DNA of 64,000 bases, from the NCBI GenBank assembly GCA_900755095.1, contig CAAEFE010000022.1:1-64000 (forward strand). The letters run 5' to 3'. Source of the stretch: an uncultured Bacteroides sp. (GTDB taxonomy: Bacteria > Bacteroidota > Bacteroidia > Bacteroidales > Bacteroidaceae). Numbering within the stretch: position 1 is the first letter of the stretch; every line of letters begins with the position of its first letter. The position numbers and the translations under genes are program-made. Of this stretch, positions 38,002 to 48,109 are shown piece after piece. The notes under the pieces are model-generated. The model was not told the DNA's origin. It saw nothing but the letters and a program-made list of their open reading frames with translations, and ran no database searches.

Positions 38002-38299
38002 GCAATAAAAAGATACAAAATTTCTACTTTGAATAGTTCGATACAAATTAATATAAATACAGGAAATATTATTTATAATACTCCTAATCAAAAGTATTTT
38101 GCAGTAAATACGTTATTTTTTGCAGCGTTTATACATCATTTAAACAATGCAAACACCTAATTTTGACTCATTGAATTTATGAGAATAATCACATTTAAAT
38201 CTAATAATATATGAAACGAATTCGAGAATTTCCACCGTTAACAAGACAACAGTCTAGTTGTCAGAAGTGTATTAACCTAGTATTAATTTAAAATTATCC
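38002..38299. other. Gap before SusC with a GH95-tail copy
   Basis: This 298-bp AT-rich gap starts with a partial copy of the GH95 3' end: 38036-38051 is identical to 37081-37096, then diverges. It also holds a small hairpin (GACAAC/GTTGTC near 38244-38261) and a 26-codon frame at 38211-38291 that I do not call. A TAATTTTG -7-like box occurs near 38159. Confidence 0.5.
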
Positions 38300-41200
38300 A
38301 TGAAAAACATGAAAGAAAGAACTTATTCATTCTTTAAAATGAATCGGCTGATTCTGGTTCTACTCTGTCTTTTCTTTGCGACGAATATATACGCGCAAAA
38401 CAGAGAAATAAGAGGTATGGTAACCGGTGATGATAATGAGCCTTTGGCAGGAGCCACTATTACAATTAAAAACAGACAAGGTGGTATAATTGTAGACATC
38501 GATGGAAAATTCACTATAAAAGCGAAAACCGGAGAGATACTAGTCGTTTCATTCCTTGGTATGAAAAAGCAGGAAGTAAAAATAGACAATAAAGATTTTT
38601 ATGCTATCAAACTGCTTCCTGAAACCAACGAGTTCGACGAAGTGACAGTAGTCGCTTTTGCCAAGCAAAAGAAAGAGAGTGTCATCAGTGCTGTCTCTAC
38701 AGTAAATCCACAGGAATTGAAAGTGCCAAGCAGTAACTTGACAACCGCCCTTGCCGGAAGAATGTCCGGTCTGATCGCTTTTCAGACATCAGGCGAACCC
38801 GGTAAAGATAATGCCCAATTCTTTGTACGTGGCGCTACAACATTCGGATACAAGAAAGATCCGTTGATTCTGATCGATAACATTGAATTGAGTACGGACG
38901 ACCTCGCCCGCCTAAATGTGGATGATATTGCACAGTTCTCCATTATGAAAGATGCTACAGCCACTGCTTTGTATGGTGCACGCGGAGCAAACGGAGTAAT
39001 CCTTGTGACTACTAAACAGGGAACAGCTGGAAGACCTAAAGTGTCTGTTCGCGTAGAACAGTCGGTATCTACTCCCCGAAAAAAGGTGAAGTTGACAGAC
39101 CCTGTCAATTTTATGAAACTGAACAATGAAGCGGTTAACTCACGACGTGATCCCAATAATCCTGCTGCCAGTGCCAACTACACTGTATATAGCCAAGAAA
39201 AAATAGAAAATACCATTGCCGGTACTAATCCATATTATTATCCGGCAGTAGACTGGTATGATGAGTTATTCAATGACTATGCTCTCTCCACAAGAGTAAA
39301 CGCCAACCTGAGTGGTGGTGGTAGTGCAGTACGCTATTATGTAGCAGCTTCTTACACCAAAGACGGAGGAGTAATCAAAAATGATAAGCTTAACAATTAC
39401 AACAGTAACATCAACTGGCAACGTTATTCTGTCCGGTCAAATATCAATATGGACTTAAGTAAAACTACGGAATTTGCCATTCGTGTCAACGGAAACTTCG
39501 ATGATTATACCGGCCCGCTCGACAGCGGTGAAGGACTCTATAAAAAGGTAATGAAAACCAGTCCTGTCTTATATCCTAAAAGTTATCCGGCAACAGACGA
39601 GTATGCCAATAACACGCATGTACTGTTTGGTAATGCCAATAAAGGAGCTTACATCAATCCTTATGCAGATATGGTAAGAGGATATAAAGAATCCAATAAC
39701 TTATTGGTGGCCGCACAAGCCGAACTGAAACAAAAACTGGATTTTATTACCCAAGGATTGGATGCCAGAGTTCTGGTCAGCACCACCCGTTCTTCTTATT
39801 CCGACCTCACCCGTGCCATTAATCCTTATTACTATCAGGCCAACTATGATAAAACGAACAATAGTTATACGCTGACCAATATTGTAGAAGGAGAAGAGTA
39901 TTTATCCTATAACCAAGGTGCTAAGAACATCAACACCACCAATTATATAGAAGCAGCCGTCAGCTATGGCCGGACATTCGGTGCACACGCTACTAGCGGA
40001 ATGTTGGTATATACCCGCCGAGAAGAAAAAAGGTCAAGCGAAAAGACCTTGCAACAATCATTACCACGTAGAAACCAGGGAATTGCCGGACGTTTCACTT
40101 ATGCTTATGATTCAAGGTATTTTGCAGAATTCAACTTCGGATACAATGGTTCCGAACGTTTTGCCGCCCATGAGCGTTACGGCTTTTTCCCTTCTTTCGG
40201 TCTTGGTTATATCATTTCTAATGAAGACTTCTGGATACCGCTACGAAATACAGTGGACAAACTAAAATTCAAATTGACTTATGGACTGGTAGGTAATGAT
40301 GCTATCGGAAGCTCGGAAGACCGTTTCTACTATTTGTCGGAAGTGAACCCCAACGATGGAAATCGCGATCAATTCTTCGGAACAGATTATGATAATCATA
40401 TGAACGGCGTATCTGTTTCCCGTTATCCCAACATCTATATCACTTGGGAAAAATCGAAGAAAGTAAATTTAGGTTTTGAACTGGGTATGTTCAACAGTGC
40501 TTTGGAAATCCAGACGGACTTCTTCTATGAACGCCGTACCCAGATTTACCAACCTCGTGCTCATATTCCATCTAGTATGGGACTTTCTGCCGGAGTAAGC
40601 GCAAACATAGGTGAAGCATCCTCCCGAGGAATTGATTTGTCTGCCAACTATTCTTATATTGCCAACAAAGATTTCTGGATAAAAGGAATGGGAAACTTCA
40701 CACTCGCCAAAGGTAGGTATGAAGTTTATGAAGAACTGGATTATGCCAGTTACGGACAAGGATACCGCTCCAGAATCGGGCAGGCTATCAATCACAATTA
40801 CGGATATATTGCCGAACGCTTGTTTATTGATGTAAACGATGTTGCCAACTCTCCCTCACAGACAAGTTTCAATGGTGGAGCTATGCCGGGAGACATCAAA
40901 TATAAAGATTTGAATGGCGACGGAAAGATTACAGATGAAGACCAGACTTTCCTCGGCTATCCTAATCAGCCGGAGATTACCTATGGCTTCGGATTTTCTG
41001 CCGGTTACAAAGGGTTTGACCTTTCTATGTTCTTCCAGGGAAATGCAAGAGTATCTTTCTTCATCGATCCCAGAAATACATCCCCTTTTGTAAATTATGA
41101 TGCCGGTGATCGTATAGGCGTACAGCAATGTTTAGATGTCATTGCTAACGACCATTGGTCTGAAAACAACCGCGACATATATGCATTCTGGCCTCGCCTG

Positions 41201-41470
41201 TCTCCCACACTTGTTGATAATAATATGGTAACAAGCACCTGGTGGATGCACGACGGTTCATTCCTCCGTTTGAAAACAGTAGAATTGGGATATACATTCT
41301 CACAGAAAGCCTTGAAAAAAATAGGCGTGCAATCCTTACGCTTATATTTGACAGGAAGCAACCTGCTGACCTTCAGTAAATTTAAGTTATGGGATGCAGA
41401 AATGGGAAATAATGGTCTGGGATACCCCATCCAGCGAGTATATAATCTTGGCATTAACATTAACTTCTAA
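38300..41470 (+). CDS. SusC-like TonB-dependent outer-membrane transporter
   Basis: This 1056-residue protein imports the PUL oligosaccharide through the outer membrane with energy from TonB. After the signal peptide (ending IYA-Q) comes a carboxypeptidase-regulatory-like domain (about 36-110, beginning REIRGMVTG). A TonB-box-like region (EVTVVAF) follows, then a plug domain (about 120-230, with DATATALYGARGANGVILVTT) and a 22-strand barrel that ends in a terminal aromatic residue (NLGININF). These are standard for SusC. SusD begins 11 bp later. The ATG at 38300 is preferred, with codon 4 as an alternative. Confidence 0.97.
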   Translation: MKNMKERTYSFFKMNRLILVLLCLFFATNIYAQNREIRGMVTGDDNEPLAGATITIKNRQGGIIVDIDGKFTIKAKTGEILVVSFLGMKKQEVKIDNKDFYAIKLLPETNEFDEVTVVAFAKQKKESVISAVSTVNPQELKVPSSNLTTALAGRMSGLIAFQTSGEPGKDNAQFFVRGATTFGYKKDPLILIDNIELSTDDLARLNVDDIAQFSIMKDATATALYGARGANGVILVTTKQGTAGRPKVSVRVEQSVSTPRKKVKLTDPVNFMKLNNEAVNSRRDPNNPAASANYTVYSQEKIENTIAGTNPYYYPAVDWYDELFNDYALSTRVNANLSGGGSAVRYYVAASYTKDGGVIKNDKLNNYNSNINWQRYSVRSNINMDLSKTTEFAIRVNGNFDDYTGPLDSGEGLYKKVMKTSPVLYPKSYPATDEYANNTHVLFGNANKGAYINPYADMVRGYKESNNLLVAAQAELKQKLDFITQGLDARVLVSTTRSSYSDLTRAINPYYYQANYDKTNNSYTLTNIVEGEEYLSYNQGAKNINTTNYIEAAVSYGRTFGAHATSGMLVYTRREEKRSSEKTLQQSLPRRNQGIAGRFTYAYDSRYFAEFNFGYNGSERFAAHERYGFFPSFGLGYIISNEDFWIPLRNTVDKLKFKLTYGLVGNDAIGSSEDRFYYLSEVNPNDGNRDQFFGTDYDNHMNGVSVSRYPNIYITWEKSKKVNLGFELGMFNSALEIQTDFFYERRTQIYQPRAHIPSSMGLSAGVSANIGEASSRGIDLSANYSYIANKDFWIKGMGNFTLAKGRYEVYEELDYASYGQGYRSRIGQAINHNYGYIAERLFIDVNDVANSPSQTSFNGGAMPGDIKYKDLNGDGKITDEDQTFLGYPNQPEITYGFGFSAGYKGFDLSMFFQGNARVSFFIDPRNTSPFVNYDAGDRIGVQQCLDVIANDHWSENNRDIYAFWPRLSPTLVDNNMVTSTWWMHDGSFLRLKTVELGYTFSQKALKKIGVQSLRLYLTGSNLLTFSKFKLWDAEMGNNGLGYPIQRVYNLGININF

Positions 41471-41481
41471 TAAGCAACGAT

Positions 41482-43497
41482 ATGAAAAAATTTACGAAAT
41501 ATATTCTATTCATCAGCTTGGGCTTGCTTTGTTCCTGTTCGGATTATTTGGACATCGTTCCCGATAACGTGACAACATTGGACATTGTATTTAACAACAA
41601 GAATACAGCCCAGCGTTACTTGGCAAATTGCTATCATTTCGTCCCCGATCATGGTTCCGTTAAACGCATACCCGGTATGGGAGCCGGACACGAATGTTGG
41701 TTTTATACCGACAAAGATTCTTATTTTGATAATGAAGTCAGCTTTTACATAGCCCGCGGATTGCAGAATACAAATGCGCCATATGCCAACTATTGGGATG
41801 GAGAAGGAGGAAGTAAGCTTCCTATGTTCCGTGCCATCCGGGAATGTAATATTTTCCTAAGTTATGTGAGAGATCAGCATAAAGTAAACGACCTGACGGA
41901 TTCGGAACGAAAGAGATGGATAGCCGAAGTAAATGTACTGAAAGCCTACTATCATTTCTTCTTGTTTGAGCACTACGGCCCTATCCCTATTGTAGACGAA
42001 GCTCTCCCCGTATCAACTTCGTCTGAAGGAGTAAAAGTAACCCGTATGCCGGTAGACCAGGTAGTAGACTTTATGGTAAAATTAATAGATGACTCTTACA
42101 AAGACCTTCCGCCGGTCATCACTATGGAAGCTACTGAAATGGGACGTCTGACGCAGCCTGCCGCACTCGCCCTAAAAGCCAAAATCCTATTATGGGCAGC
42201 CAGTCCTCTCTTCAATGGCAACAAGGAGTATGCAAACTTTAGAAATAAAGAAGGAAAACCGCTCATCAATCAAGAATTCAGCCGTGAAAAATGGGTAAAA
42301 ACCGCGGAAGCCTGCAAAGCGGCAATCGAATCAGCAGAAGCCAACGGATGCAAGCTTTACGATTGTAGCATGGATATGTCTTATAGTCAGGATTTACCCG
42401 AAGAAATATTTTACAGTATGAATATCCGTCAGACGGTAACAGAACGTTTTAACCCCGAATTGGTATGGAGTGTAGGCAAACAAGGTACTAACGAATTGCA
42501 GAACCTCTCTATGGCTTGTATTCTTCCTTCCTTAAAACAAGGTAGTGGAAACGGTGAAGTGACAGGAGGTATTTTGCAAAGCAGGGCAGCAGGTGTATAT
42601 GCTCCTACACTGGAAACAGCAGAACAATTTTACAGTAAAAATGGAGTGCCCATTGACGAAGACAAAGAATGGTTAACAAACGGAAACTATGATAATCGTT
42701 ACACAACCCGACAAGTGACTAGTGCTGATAAATATAACATGCGAACAGGCTGGACCACTGCCGTACTTCACTTCAACAGAGAACCCCGCTTCTACGGGTC
42801 TCTCGGTTTCGATGGTTCCACTTGGTATGGTAACGGACGTACAGATGTCAATGACTTGAATTATGTAGATGGTAAATATGGAAGAAACTCTGGAAACAAA
42901 TGGGGATTTAACTACTCCATTACAGGTTATTTCGCTAAAAAAGTAGTATATTATCAAAATGCTATAACTCAATCTTCACAAGTAGTCTACGAATACCCAT
43001 TCCCTATTATCAGATTAGGCGACTTGTATCTAATGTATGCAGAATCACTTAATGAAGCTACAGAAGGTGATAATAATGTACCGGAAGAAGTTTATACATA
43101 CCTACGGAAGGTACGCGAACGTTCTGGATTGAAAAAAGGTGTACTTGGACAGACCGAAGATATAGGAGATGTCAGAGTAGCATGGGAAAAGTACAGCAAT
43201 GATCCTACCAAACCTAAAACTAAAGATGGGATGAGAAGTATCATCAAACAGGAACGTAAAATTGAACTTGCGTTGGAAGGACATCAATACAATGATCTCA
43301 GACGATGGAAAGACGCTTCAAAAGAACTGAGTAAATCCATTAAAGGATGGAACGTACAAGGAGAAATAGAGGAAGACTTTTATAAAGTCACAACTCTCTT
43401 TGTTCCTCGCGCATTTACAACTAAAGACTATTTGTGGCCTATAAAAAAACAAGACTTACAAGTAGACGACAAATTAATTCAAACGTATGGATGGTAA
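41482..43497 (+). CDS. SusD-like glycan-binding lipoprotein
   Basis: This 671-residue lipoprotein (LLCSC, Cys19) follows SusC directly and forms the lid of the transporter. It has the family N-terminus SDYLDIVPDN, a tetratricopeptide-type helical core with LKAYYHFFLFEHYGPIPIVDE, and the C-terminal RKIELALEGHQYNDLRRW segment found in almost all SusD proteins. At 671 residues it is longer than classical SusD (551) and is close to the larger mucin and plant-glycan members. The stop overlaps the region before the next lipoprotein gene by a few bases only. Confidence 0.97.
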   Translation: MKKFTKYILFISLGLLCSCSDYLDIVPDNVTTLDIVFNNKNTAQRYLANCYHFVPDHGSVKRIPGMGAGHECWFYTDKDSYFDNEVSFYIARGLQNTNAPYANYWDGEGGSKLPMFRAIRECNIFLSYVRDQHKVNDLTDSERKRWIAEVNVLKAYYHFFLFEHYGPIPIVDEALPVSTSSEGVKVTRMPVDQVVDFMVKLIDDSYKDLPPVITMEATEMGRLTQPAALALKAKILLWAASPLFNGNKEYANFRNKEGKPLINQEFSREKWVKTAEACKAAIESAEANGCKLYDCSMDMSYSQDLPEEIFYSMNIRQTVTERFNPELVWSVGKQGTNELQNLSMACILPSLKQGSGNGEVTGGILQSRAAGVYAPTLETAEQFYSKNGVPIDEDKEWLTNGNYDNRYTTRQVTSADKYNMRTGWTTAVLHFNREPRFYGSLGFDGSTWYGNGRTDVNDLNYVDGKYGRNSGNKWGFNYSITGYFAKKVVYYQNAITQSSQVVYEYPFPIIRLGDLYLMYAESLNEATEGDNNVPEEVYTYLRKVRERSGLKKGVLGQTEDIGDVRVAWEKYSNDPTKPKTKDGMRSIIKQERKIELALEGHQYNDLRRWKDASKELSKSIKGWNVQGEIEEDFYKVTTLFVPRAFTTKDYLWPIKKQDLQVDDKLIQTYGW

Positions 43498-43516
43498 TTA
43501 TAAACATCGAAAAACA

Positions 43517-44725
43517 ATGAAAAAAAGAATCTTATATTATATATGGATGGCATGTGCGGCAGTATTGCTACACAGTTGCGAAGATGTAGAAACTCATAAA
43601 CCTTATGGGGATGGCAGTGGACATGCTCCTGGTACAGTACAAGTGACTTCCTATGAACAAATTCCTGGTGGAGTGACATTGAAATTCATTGCTCCAACAG
43701 ACGAAGATCTATTGTATATCAAAATAAAATATACACTTGACAATGGAAAAGAAATGGAAGCACGTGCTTCTCTCTATACTGATGAAACGACAATAGAAGG
43801 TTTCGGAAATACGAATCCGAAAAAACTAGTAATCTCAGCCGTTAACAAAATGGAGAAAGAAGGAGAAGCTATCATCACCGAAATAGTACCTGGAAAACCG
43901 GCATACCTTACTGCCATTGAAGAAATAGAGGTAAATCCTACATTCGGAGGTATTTATATACATACTACAAATGGAGGCAGAAACTATCTCATCTTTGATG
44001 TATCTACAAAAGATTCAAAAGGTAATTGGAATATAGAACATACAGAATATACTTCTGTAAAAAACATCGGCTTTACACTCCGAGGGTTCTCTGCCGAACC
44101 ACATGATTTTAAAGTTCGTGTCCGCGATCTATATGATAACCAGTCAGAAGAATACTTAACAACCTTGACACCACTATATGAAGAAAAATTGGATTTGACC
44201 AAATTCAAAACTTTCTATCTAGCCAATGATATAAAGATGGACAACGCAGGTCATACTTTGGAGTCTTTATTCAATGGAGATCATGGATTAAACAGTTGGA
44301 ATTATGCTCACGGTTATGACTTTAATCCTTCCGAGTTTCCTGTATGGTTTACATTCGATATGGGTCAAACCGCTCAATTAAGCCGCTTCACCTCATGGCA
44401 ACGCTCCATGGGAGGTAGTTATTACTATCGTGCAGGTGCTATCAAAGAATGGGAAGTATGGGGACGTTCTGATTTACCATCTTCGGACGGAAGTTGGGAC
44501 GGATGGACCAAACTGGCAGATTGTGAAAGCATAAAACCTTCCGGATGGCCCGCCGGTTCAAATTCAGAAGAAGATATAACATATGCTAGTAAAGGAGAAG
44601 AATTTGAATTTCCGGCAGATATTCCTCCAGTAAGATACATTCGATTTAAAATACTTTCTACTCATGACGGTGCCGGATTGGTAGTTATGCAGCAACTTTG
44701 GTTCTACGGAACCCCGATACAATAA
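43517..44725 (+). CDS. Surface lipoprotein, DUF4959/DUF5126/DUF5000 type
   Basis: The open frame starts at 43487, but the ATG at 43517 gives a proper lipoprotein signal (AVLLHSC, Cys21), so that start is preferred (402 residues). The sequence resembles SGBP-type proteins with an N-terminal DUF4959-like module, a middle DUF5126-like module and a C-terminal DUF5000 discoidin-like module (about 230-402, WFTFDMGQTAQLSRF to VRYIRFKIL). The last is a galactose-binding-like fold that often contacts sugar. It sits just after SusD, the usual place for surface glycan-binding proteins, and probably binds the target glycan at the cell surface. Confidence 0.87.
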   Translation: MKKRILYYIWMACAAVLLHSCEDVETHKPYGDGSGHAPGTVQVTSYEQIPGGVTLKFIAPTDEDLLYIKIKYTLDNGKEMEARASLYTDETTIEGFGNTNPKKLVISAVNKMEKEGEAIITEIVPGKPAYLTAIEEIEVNPTFGGIYIHTTNGGRNYLIFDVSTKDSKGNWNIEHTEYTSVKNIGFTLRGFSAEPHDFKVRVRDLYDNQSEEYLTTLTPLYEEKLDLTKFKTFYLANDIKMDNAGHTLESLFNGDHGLNSWNYAHGYDFNPSEFPVWFTFDMGQTAQLSRFTSWQRSMGGSYYYRAGAIKEWEVWGRSDLPSSDGSWDGWTKLADCESIKPSGWPAGSNSEEDITYASKGEEFEFPADIPPVRYIRFKILSTHDGAGLVVMQQLWFYGTPIQ

Positions 44726-44745
44726 CCTTTTAACAAAGCAAAAGT

Positions 44746-46038
44746 ATGAAAAAAATAAATATATTGATTCTCTGTAGTATCCTGTGCTTTTTCTATTCAT
44801 GTAATGGCATGCTGGATGGCATTCAGCCTTATCTAGACGAGGGAGAAAAAATCTATGTAGGAAAACTTGATTCACTCAAAGCTTTTACTGGAAAAAACAG
44901 AATCAAAATAGAAGGAAAAATGATGTACGGTGTAAATCAGGTAAAATGTGTTATCAGTTACAAAGATCCTATTACATTGGAAGAAAAGTTTAAAGAGTTT
45001 CCAATAGAACGTACGGAACCACGAGAAACCTTCGAATTTATGTTAGAGAATTTAACAGAAGGACAATATGACTTCTCGATAGTCACCTATGATCCCAAAA
45101 ACAACACATCTATCCCGACAGAGGTATCTGCTTATGCATATGGCGAACTATACCAACAAGCATTAACCAACCGGATTTTACATAGTATCTCTCCTGAACA
45201 AAAAGAAATTGTAAATGAAAGTGGACAATCAGAAAGAATATGGGCAGCCAAACTGAATTGGAATATATCAAGAGGAGATGGTTTAGTAGGCTGTAACCTT
45301 GAATATGAACGTCAGGACGGAACTTTAGGCTCGAAATATATTTCAGTTGACGAGACTACAACAGAACTCGACAATTTTAAAGCTAATGGAATACTCCGGT
45401 ACAATAGTATATATAAACCGACAACAACTTCCTTGGACGAATTTGTTACAGAATATAAAGAAGTTACATTGCCTTCCCAAAGTTACATTGGCATTACAAA
45501 AGACCTAACCAGTCTTTATATTAAGAATGCCGGATATCCATTTAGAGGATATGATGTAAACAATAAATGGGGAAAACCTTACGATTGGAAATGGAATGAA
45601 GTTATGGAAACTAAAAATGCCAATGGAGGTGCCGGCTTCACAGAATATAACGATGGAACAATTCAGTTCGAAACAACACAATGGAGTCAGGGATATTATG
45701 ACAACGGAAAGATCTGGCAAACATTTACTTTACCAGAAGGAAAGTATGAAATGCGTATCGAAGTAAAAAACGCCGCAAATATAGGTTCTGGCAGTACCAA
45801 TATCCATTTTGCTGTAGCTCAAGGCGAATCACTACCTGACAATGAAGAATTGGAAAAGTCAGACATTATCCTCTCTTACCTCAAATTTGAGTCAGAACAT
45901 ACTAATAAAACATCTGCCTTACCTATATTTGAACTAACAGAAGAAAAAACTATTACCGTAGGCTGGGTAGTATCTTTCTCAGATATCTGTAGAAATATAG
46001 AATTTAAGTCAGTAAGATTGTGGAGTGTAGCTGAATAA
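44746..46038 (+). CDS. Surface lipoprotein, DUF4998/DUF5013 type
   Basis: This 430-residue lipoprotein (CFFYSC, Cys19) starts with a DUF4998-like domain (YLDEGEKIYVGKLDSLKAFT). It ends with a DUF5013-like beta-sandwich (about 270-430, with KWGKPYDWKWNEV and SFSDICRNIEFKSVRL). It follows the previous lipoprotein by 20 bp and closes the GH95-SusC/D operon, which ends at a hairpin terminator. A second surface glycan-binding protein is the likely role. The family has no measured activity that I can name, and no catalytic residues stand out. Confidence 0.85.
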   Translation: MKKINILILCSILCFFYSCNGMLDGIQPYLDEGEKIYVGKLDSLKAFTGKNRIKIEGKMMYGVNQVKCVISYKDPITLEEKFKEFPIERTEPRETFEFMLENLTEGQYDFSIVTYDPKNNTSIPTEVSAYAYGELYQQALTNRILHSISPEQKEIVNESGQSERIWAAKLNWNISRGDGLVGCNLEYERQDGTLGSKYISVDETTTELDNFKANGILRYNSIYKPTTTSLDEFVTEYKEVTLPSQSYIGITKDLTSLYIKNAGYPFRGYDVNNKWGKPYDWKWNEVMETKNANGGAGFTEYNDGTIQFETTQWSQGYYDNGKIWQTFTLPEGKYEMRIEVKNAANIGSGSTNIHFAVAQGESLPDNEELEKSDIILSYLKFESEHTNKTSALPIFELTEEKTITVGWVVSFSDICRNIEFKSVRLWSVAE

Positions 46039-46086
46039 AGTTCTCCATTTTATTAAACTATTCATCAAATGTTATTCTTATAAAAA

Positions 46087-46125
46087 TAAACCCTGGAAGT
46101 TTGTATTATAAATTTCCAGGGTTTA
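46087..46125. terminator. Terminator between the SusC/D operon and GH110
   Basis: TAAACCCTGGAA (46087-46098) and its perfect complement (46114-46125) form a 12-bp stem with AT-rich flanks, between convergent genes. Confidence 0.8.
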
Positions 46126-46182
46126 CTATAATCAAATCTTTTACTATATATTTATCTATTTCTTTTAAAATTGAAATAGAAT

Positions 46183-47910
46183 TTATTTAAATAGGTGGTG
46201 CAACTGTACCCGATTTTCTTTTATTGTAACTTCATTACAATTATACATCTGAATAAAATCAGACTCTTTATTTTTTTCAGTATCTAGAGAATAAATCAAA
46301 TTATGACGTATCATCAGGCCATCAACAGCCTTCGCTCGAATGGCACATGAGCTATTTTTTCTCATATAAAAATAATTTTCTTCAATAGTAATATTTTTAT
46401 GAACCGCCCCGTTATATTCTCTATTCTCCGGATCAATGCTAATAATCGGTTCTCCACAGTTTAAAAACGTATTTTGACGAATAGTCAAGTCATGTACCGG
46501 TCCTGACTCATACCAGCTTAATCCATCATCGGCTACAAATATTCCACTTATCTGCATGCCGTAGAATGTATTTCCTTCTATCAGAGACTTACGTCGTGTT
46601 GTGATAAGAATCCCTCTGGTTGGTACTCTTGCAAAGTAATTGTTTGTAATCCGCACTTCCGGTGTCCACGTCACGTTCTCAATAACCAGGTCTTTCTGTT
46701 GCATTACCTCCGAAGAGAGTGGACTTGACAGAGTGAGTTCCATTTCTCTTGGCGTTACTAATTTTGCCTCTTTTACTTTACACTTCCCTACTACCAACAG
46801 AGAACGTGAATCAACAAGTTCTATATCGTCTCCTTTAAAAAAGGCTTCAAATCCAAAAGTCTGGTCATGCATAAAACGAAGTTTTAAACGATTGTCCGAC
46901 AAAAATTCTATTACTCGCAAATGTGTACCATGTATATTTATAGGATCATCGTGTGCACCTATAAAACGGGAATTCTTAATATCAATCATACCACGGCAAC
47001 CAGAAACCTGAATAAAATCAGCAAATCCCGCATTAGTACGTCCTGAACCTGGACGAGGAGCAAAGTTACAACGATCAACAGTAATATTCTCACTGTATTG
47101 ACAGACTACCCCGAAATTTCCTAAATAATAGAAGTTGATATTCTCCAACAGTATTCCCTTACTTCTGTTTACAAATCCACTCACTTCGTCACGGAAAGAA
47201 TCGCGCATCTGAAAAATAGTATGTAGTCCTACTTGTGGTTTTTCTTTATATTGCAGATATAACACATTTGGACGAAGTTCTACTGTACGAAGCAAATTCT
47301 CCATCGGACTCCAAGAACGCCAAGTCATTTCACTTATACGGTCATACGACTGCGCTATTCCGTTCTTAAAAGACCAACCATCACCATACCACTCCAACTG
47401 TGCGTCTACAATCCGATATTGGGATGTGGGATGTACCTGAACAATCAAATAATCATTCCCCTCTTCCAATACTTCAACCTCTGTTTGAGTAGGATGTTTA
47501 TAATCTATATTAAAATTTTTCAAAACAATACCTTCACATTTATCAAGTACGAAACTTGTCATTTCACCATTCATCAATAAAGTTGACCCACAACCATCAA
47601 TAGTGATATTCTTTAATGTATTAAGATACAATCCGATATGTTTAGTCGGATCAGGATCATCCAACTCAGAAGTCGTATTTGATATATAATATAACACTTG
47701 TGATGATTTCGCACGGTCTAACTGATAAATTCCCGGTGAAAACTTTACAGTAACCGGCCTTCCTTTACAGTCAGCAGCTTTTTTTAAAGCTAACGCTATA
47801 TTTTCAATATCTTTTCCCTGCTCCGGAAAAACCTCTATTATTCTAGACTGGGCAAAAATAGCCAACTGGATGAACCAAACGCTCATCATAAATAAAATGT
47901 ACTTTTTCAT
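46183..47910 (-). CDS. GH110 alpha-1,3-galactosidase (parallel beta-helix)
   Basis: The open frame begins at a TTG at 47925. The ATG at 47910 gives a normal signal peptide (ending AIFA-Q) and is preferred (575 residues). The protein is a right-handed parallel beta-helix whose motif IGAHDDPINIHGTHLRV (paired Asp about 321-322) and preceding ADFIQVSGCRG match GH110, known in Bacteroides as inverting alpha-1,3-galactosidases acting on blood-group B and, in one group, linear alpha-Gal. It is divergent from the SGNH gene and convergent with the SusC/D operon. A -7 box (TATCTTTG) lies at 47941-47948 on its strand. Confidence 0.88.
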   Translation of the reverse strand: MKKYILFMMSVWFIQLAIFAQSRIIEVFPEQGKDIENIALALKKAADCKGRPVTVKFSPGIYQLDRAKSSQVLYYISNTTSELDDPDPTKHIGLYLNTLKNITIDGCGSTLLMNGEMTSFVLDKCEGIVLKNFNIDYKHPTQTEVEVLEEGNDYLIVQVHPTSQYRIVDAQLEWYGDGWSFKNGIAQSYDRISEMTWRSWSPMENLLRTVELRPNVLYLQYKEKPQVGLHTIFQMRDSFRDEVSGFVNRSKGILLENINFYYLGNFGVVCQYSENITVDRCNFAPRPGSGRTNAGFADFIQVSGCRGMIDIKNSRFIGAHDDPINIHGTHLRVIEFLSDNRLKLRFMHDQTFGFEAFFKGDDIELVDSRSLLVVGKCKVKEAKLVTPREMELTLSSPLSSEVMQQKDLVIENVTWTPEVRITNNYFARVPTRGILITTRRKSLIEGNTFYGMQISGIFVADDGLSWYESGPVHDLTIRQNTFLNCGEPIISIDPENREYNGAVHKNITIEENYFYMRKNSSCAIRAKAVDGLMIRHNLIYSLDTEKNKESDFIQMYNCNEVTIKENRVQLHHLFK

Positions 47911-47940
47911 GATATTGATCTTCAAATTTTACTTTTTTCA

Positions 47941-47948
47941 CAAAGATA
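47941..47948 (-). promoter_or_regulatory. -7 box (TATCTTTG) for GH110
   Basis: A minus-strand TATCTTTG lies 31 bp ahead of the GH110 ATG. Confidence 0.55.
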
Positions 47949-47976
47949 GAAATTATCTATACCCTATTATAGATAT

Positions 47977-48031
47977 AAAGCAATCAAAAAATAGAATGTT
48001 TGCTGCAAATATTTCATTTTTTGATTGCTTT
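47977..48031. promoter_or_regulatory. 16-bp inverted repeat between divergent PUL genes
   Basis: AAAGCAATCAAAAAAT (47977-47992) and its exact complement (48016-48031) flank a 23-bp centre that itself contains TTTGC-T-GCAAA. It lies between the promoters of GH110 and the SGNH-GDPD-GH97 genes and may be a shared operator. Confidence 0.55.
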
Positions 48032-48109
48032 GTACACATATAATCTTTCTGTTATTACCTAATTTTGTATCCGAACCTATATAACATAACCAATTTAAAA
48101 AAGAAAATA

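Noticed and set aside
38211..38291. 26-codon frame just before SusC
   Set aside because: Too short to support without conservation data, with no signal peptide or motif.
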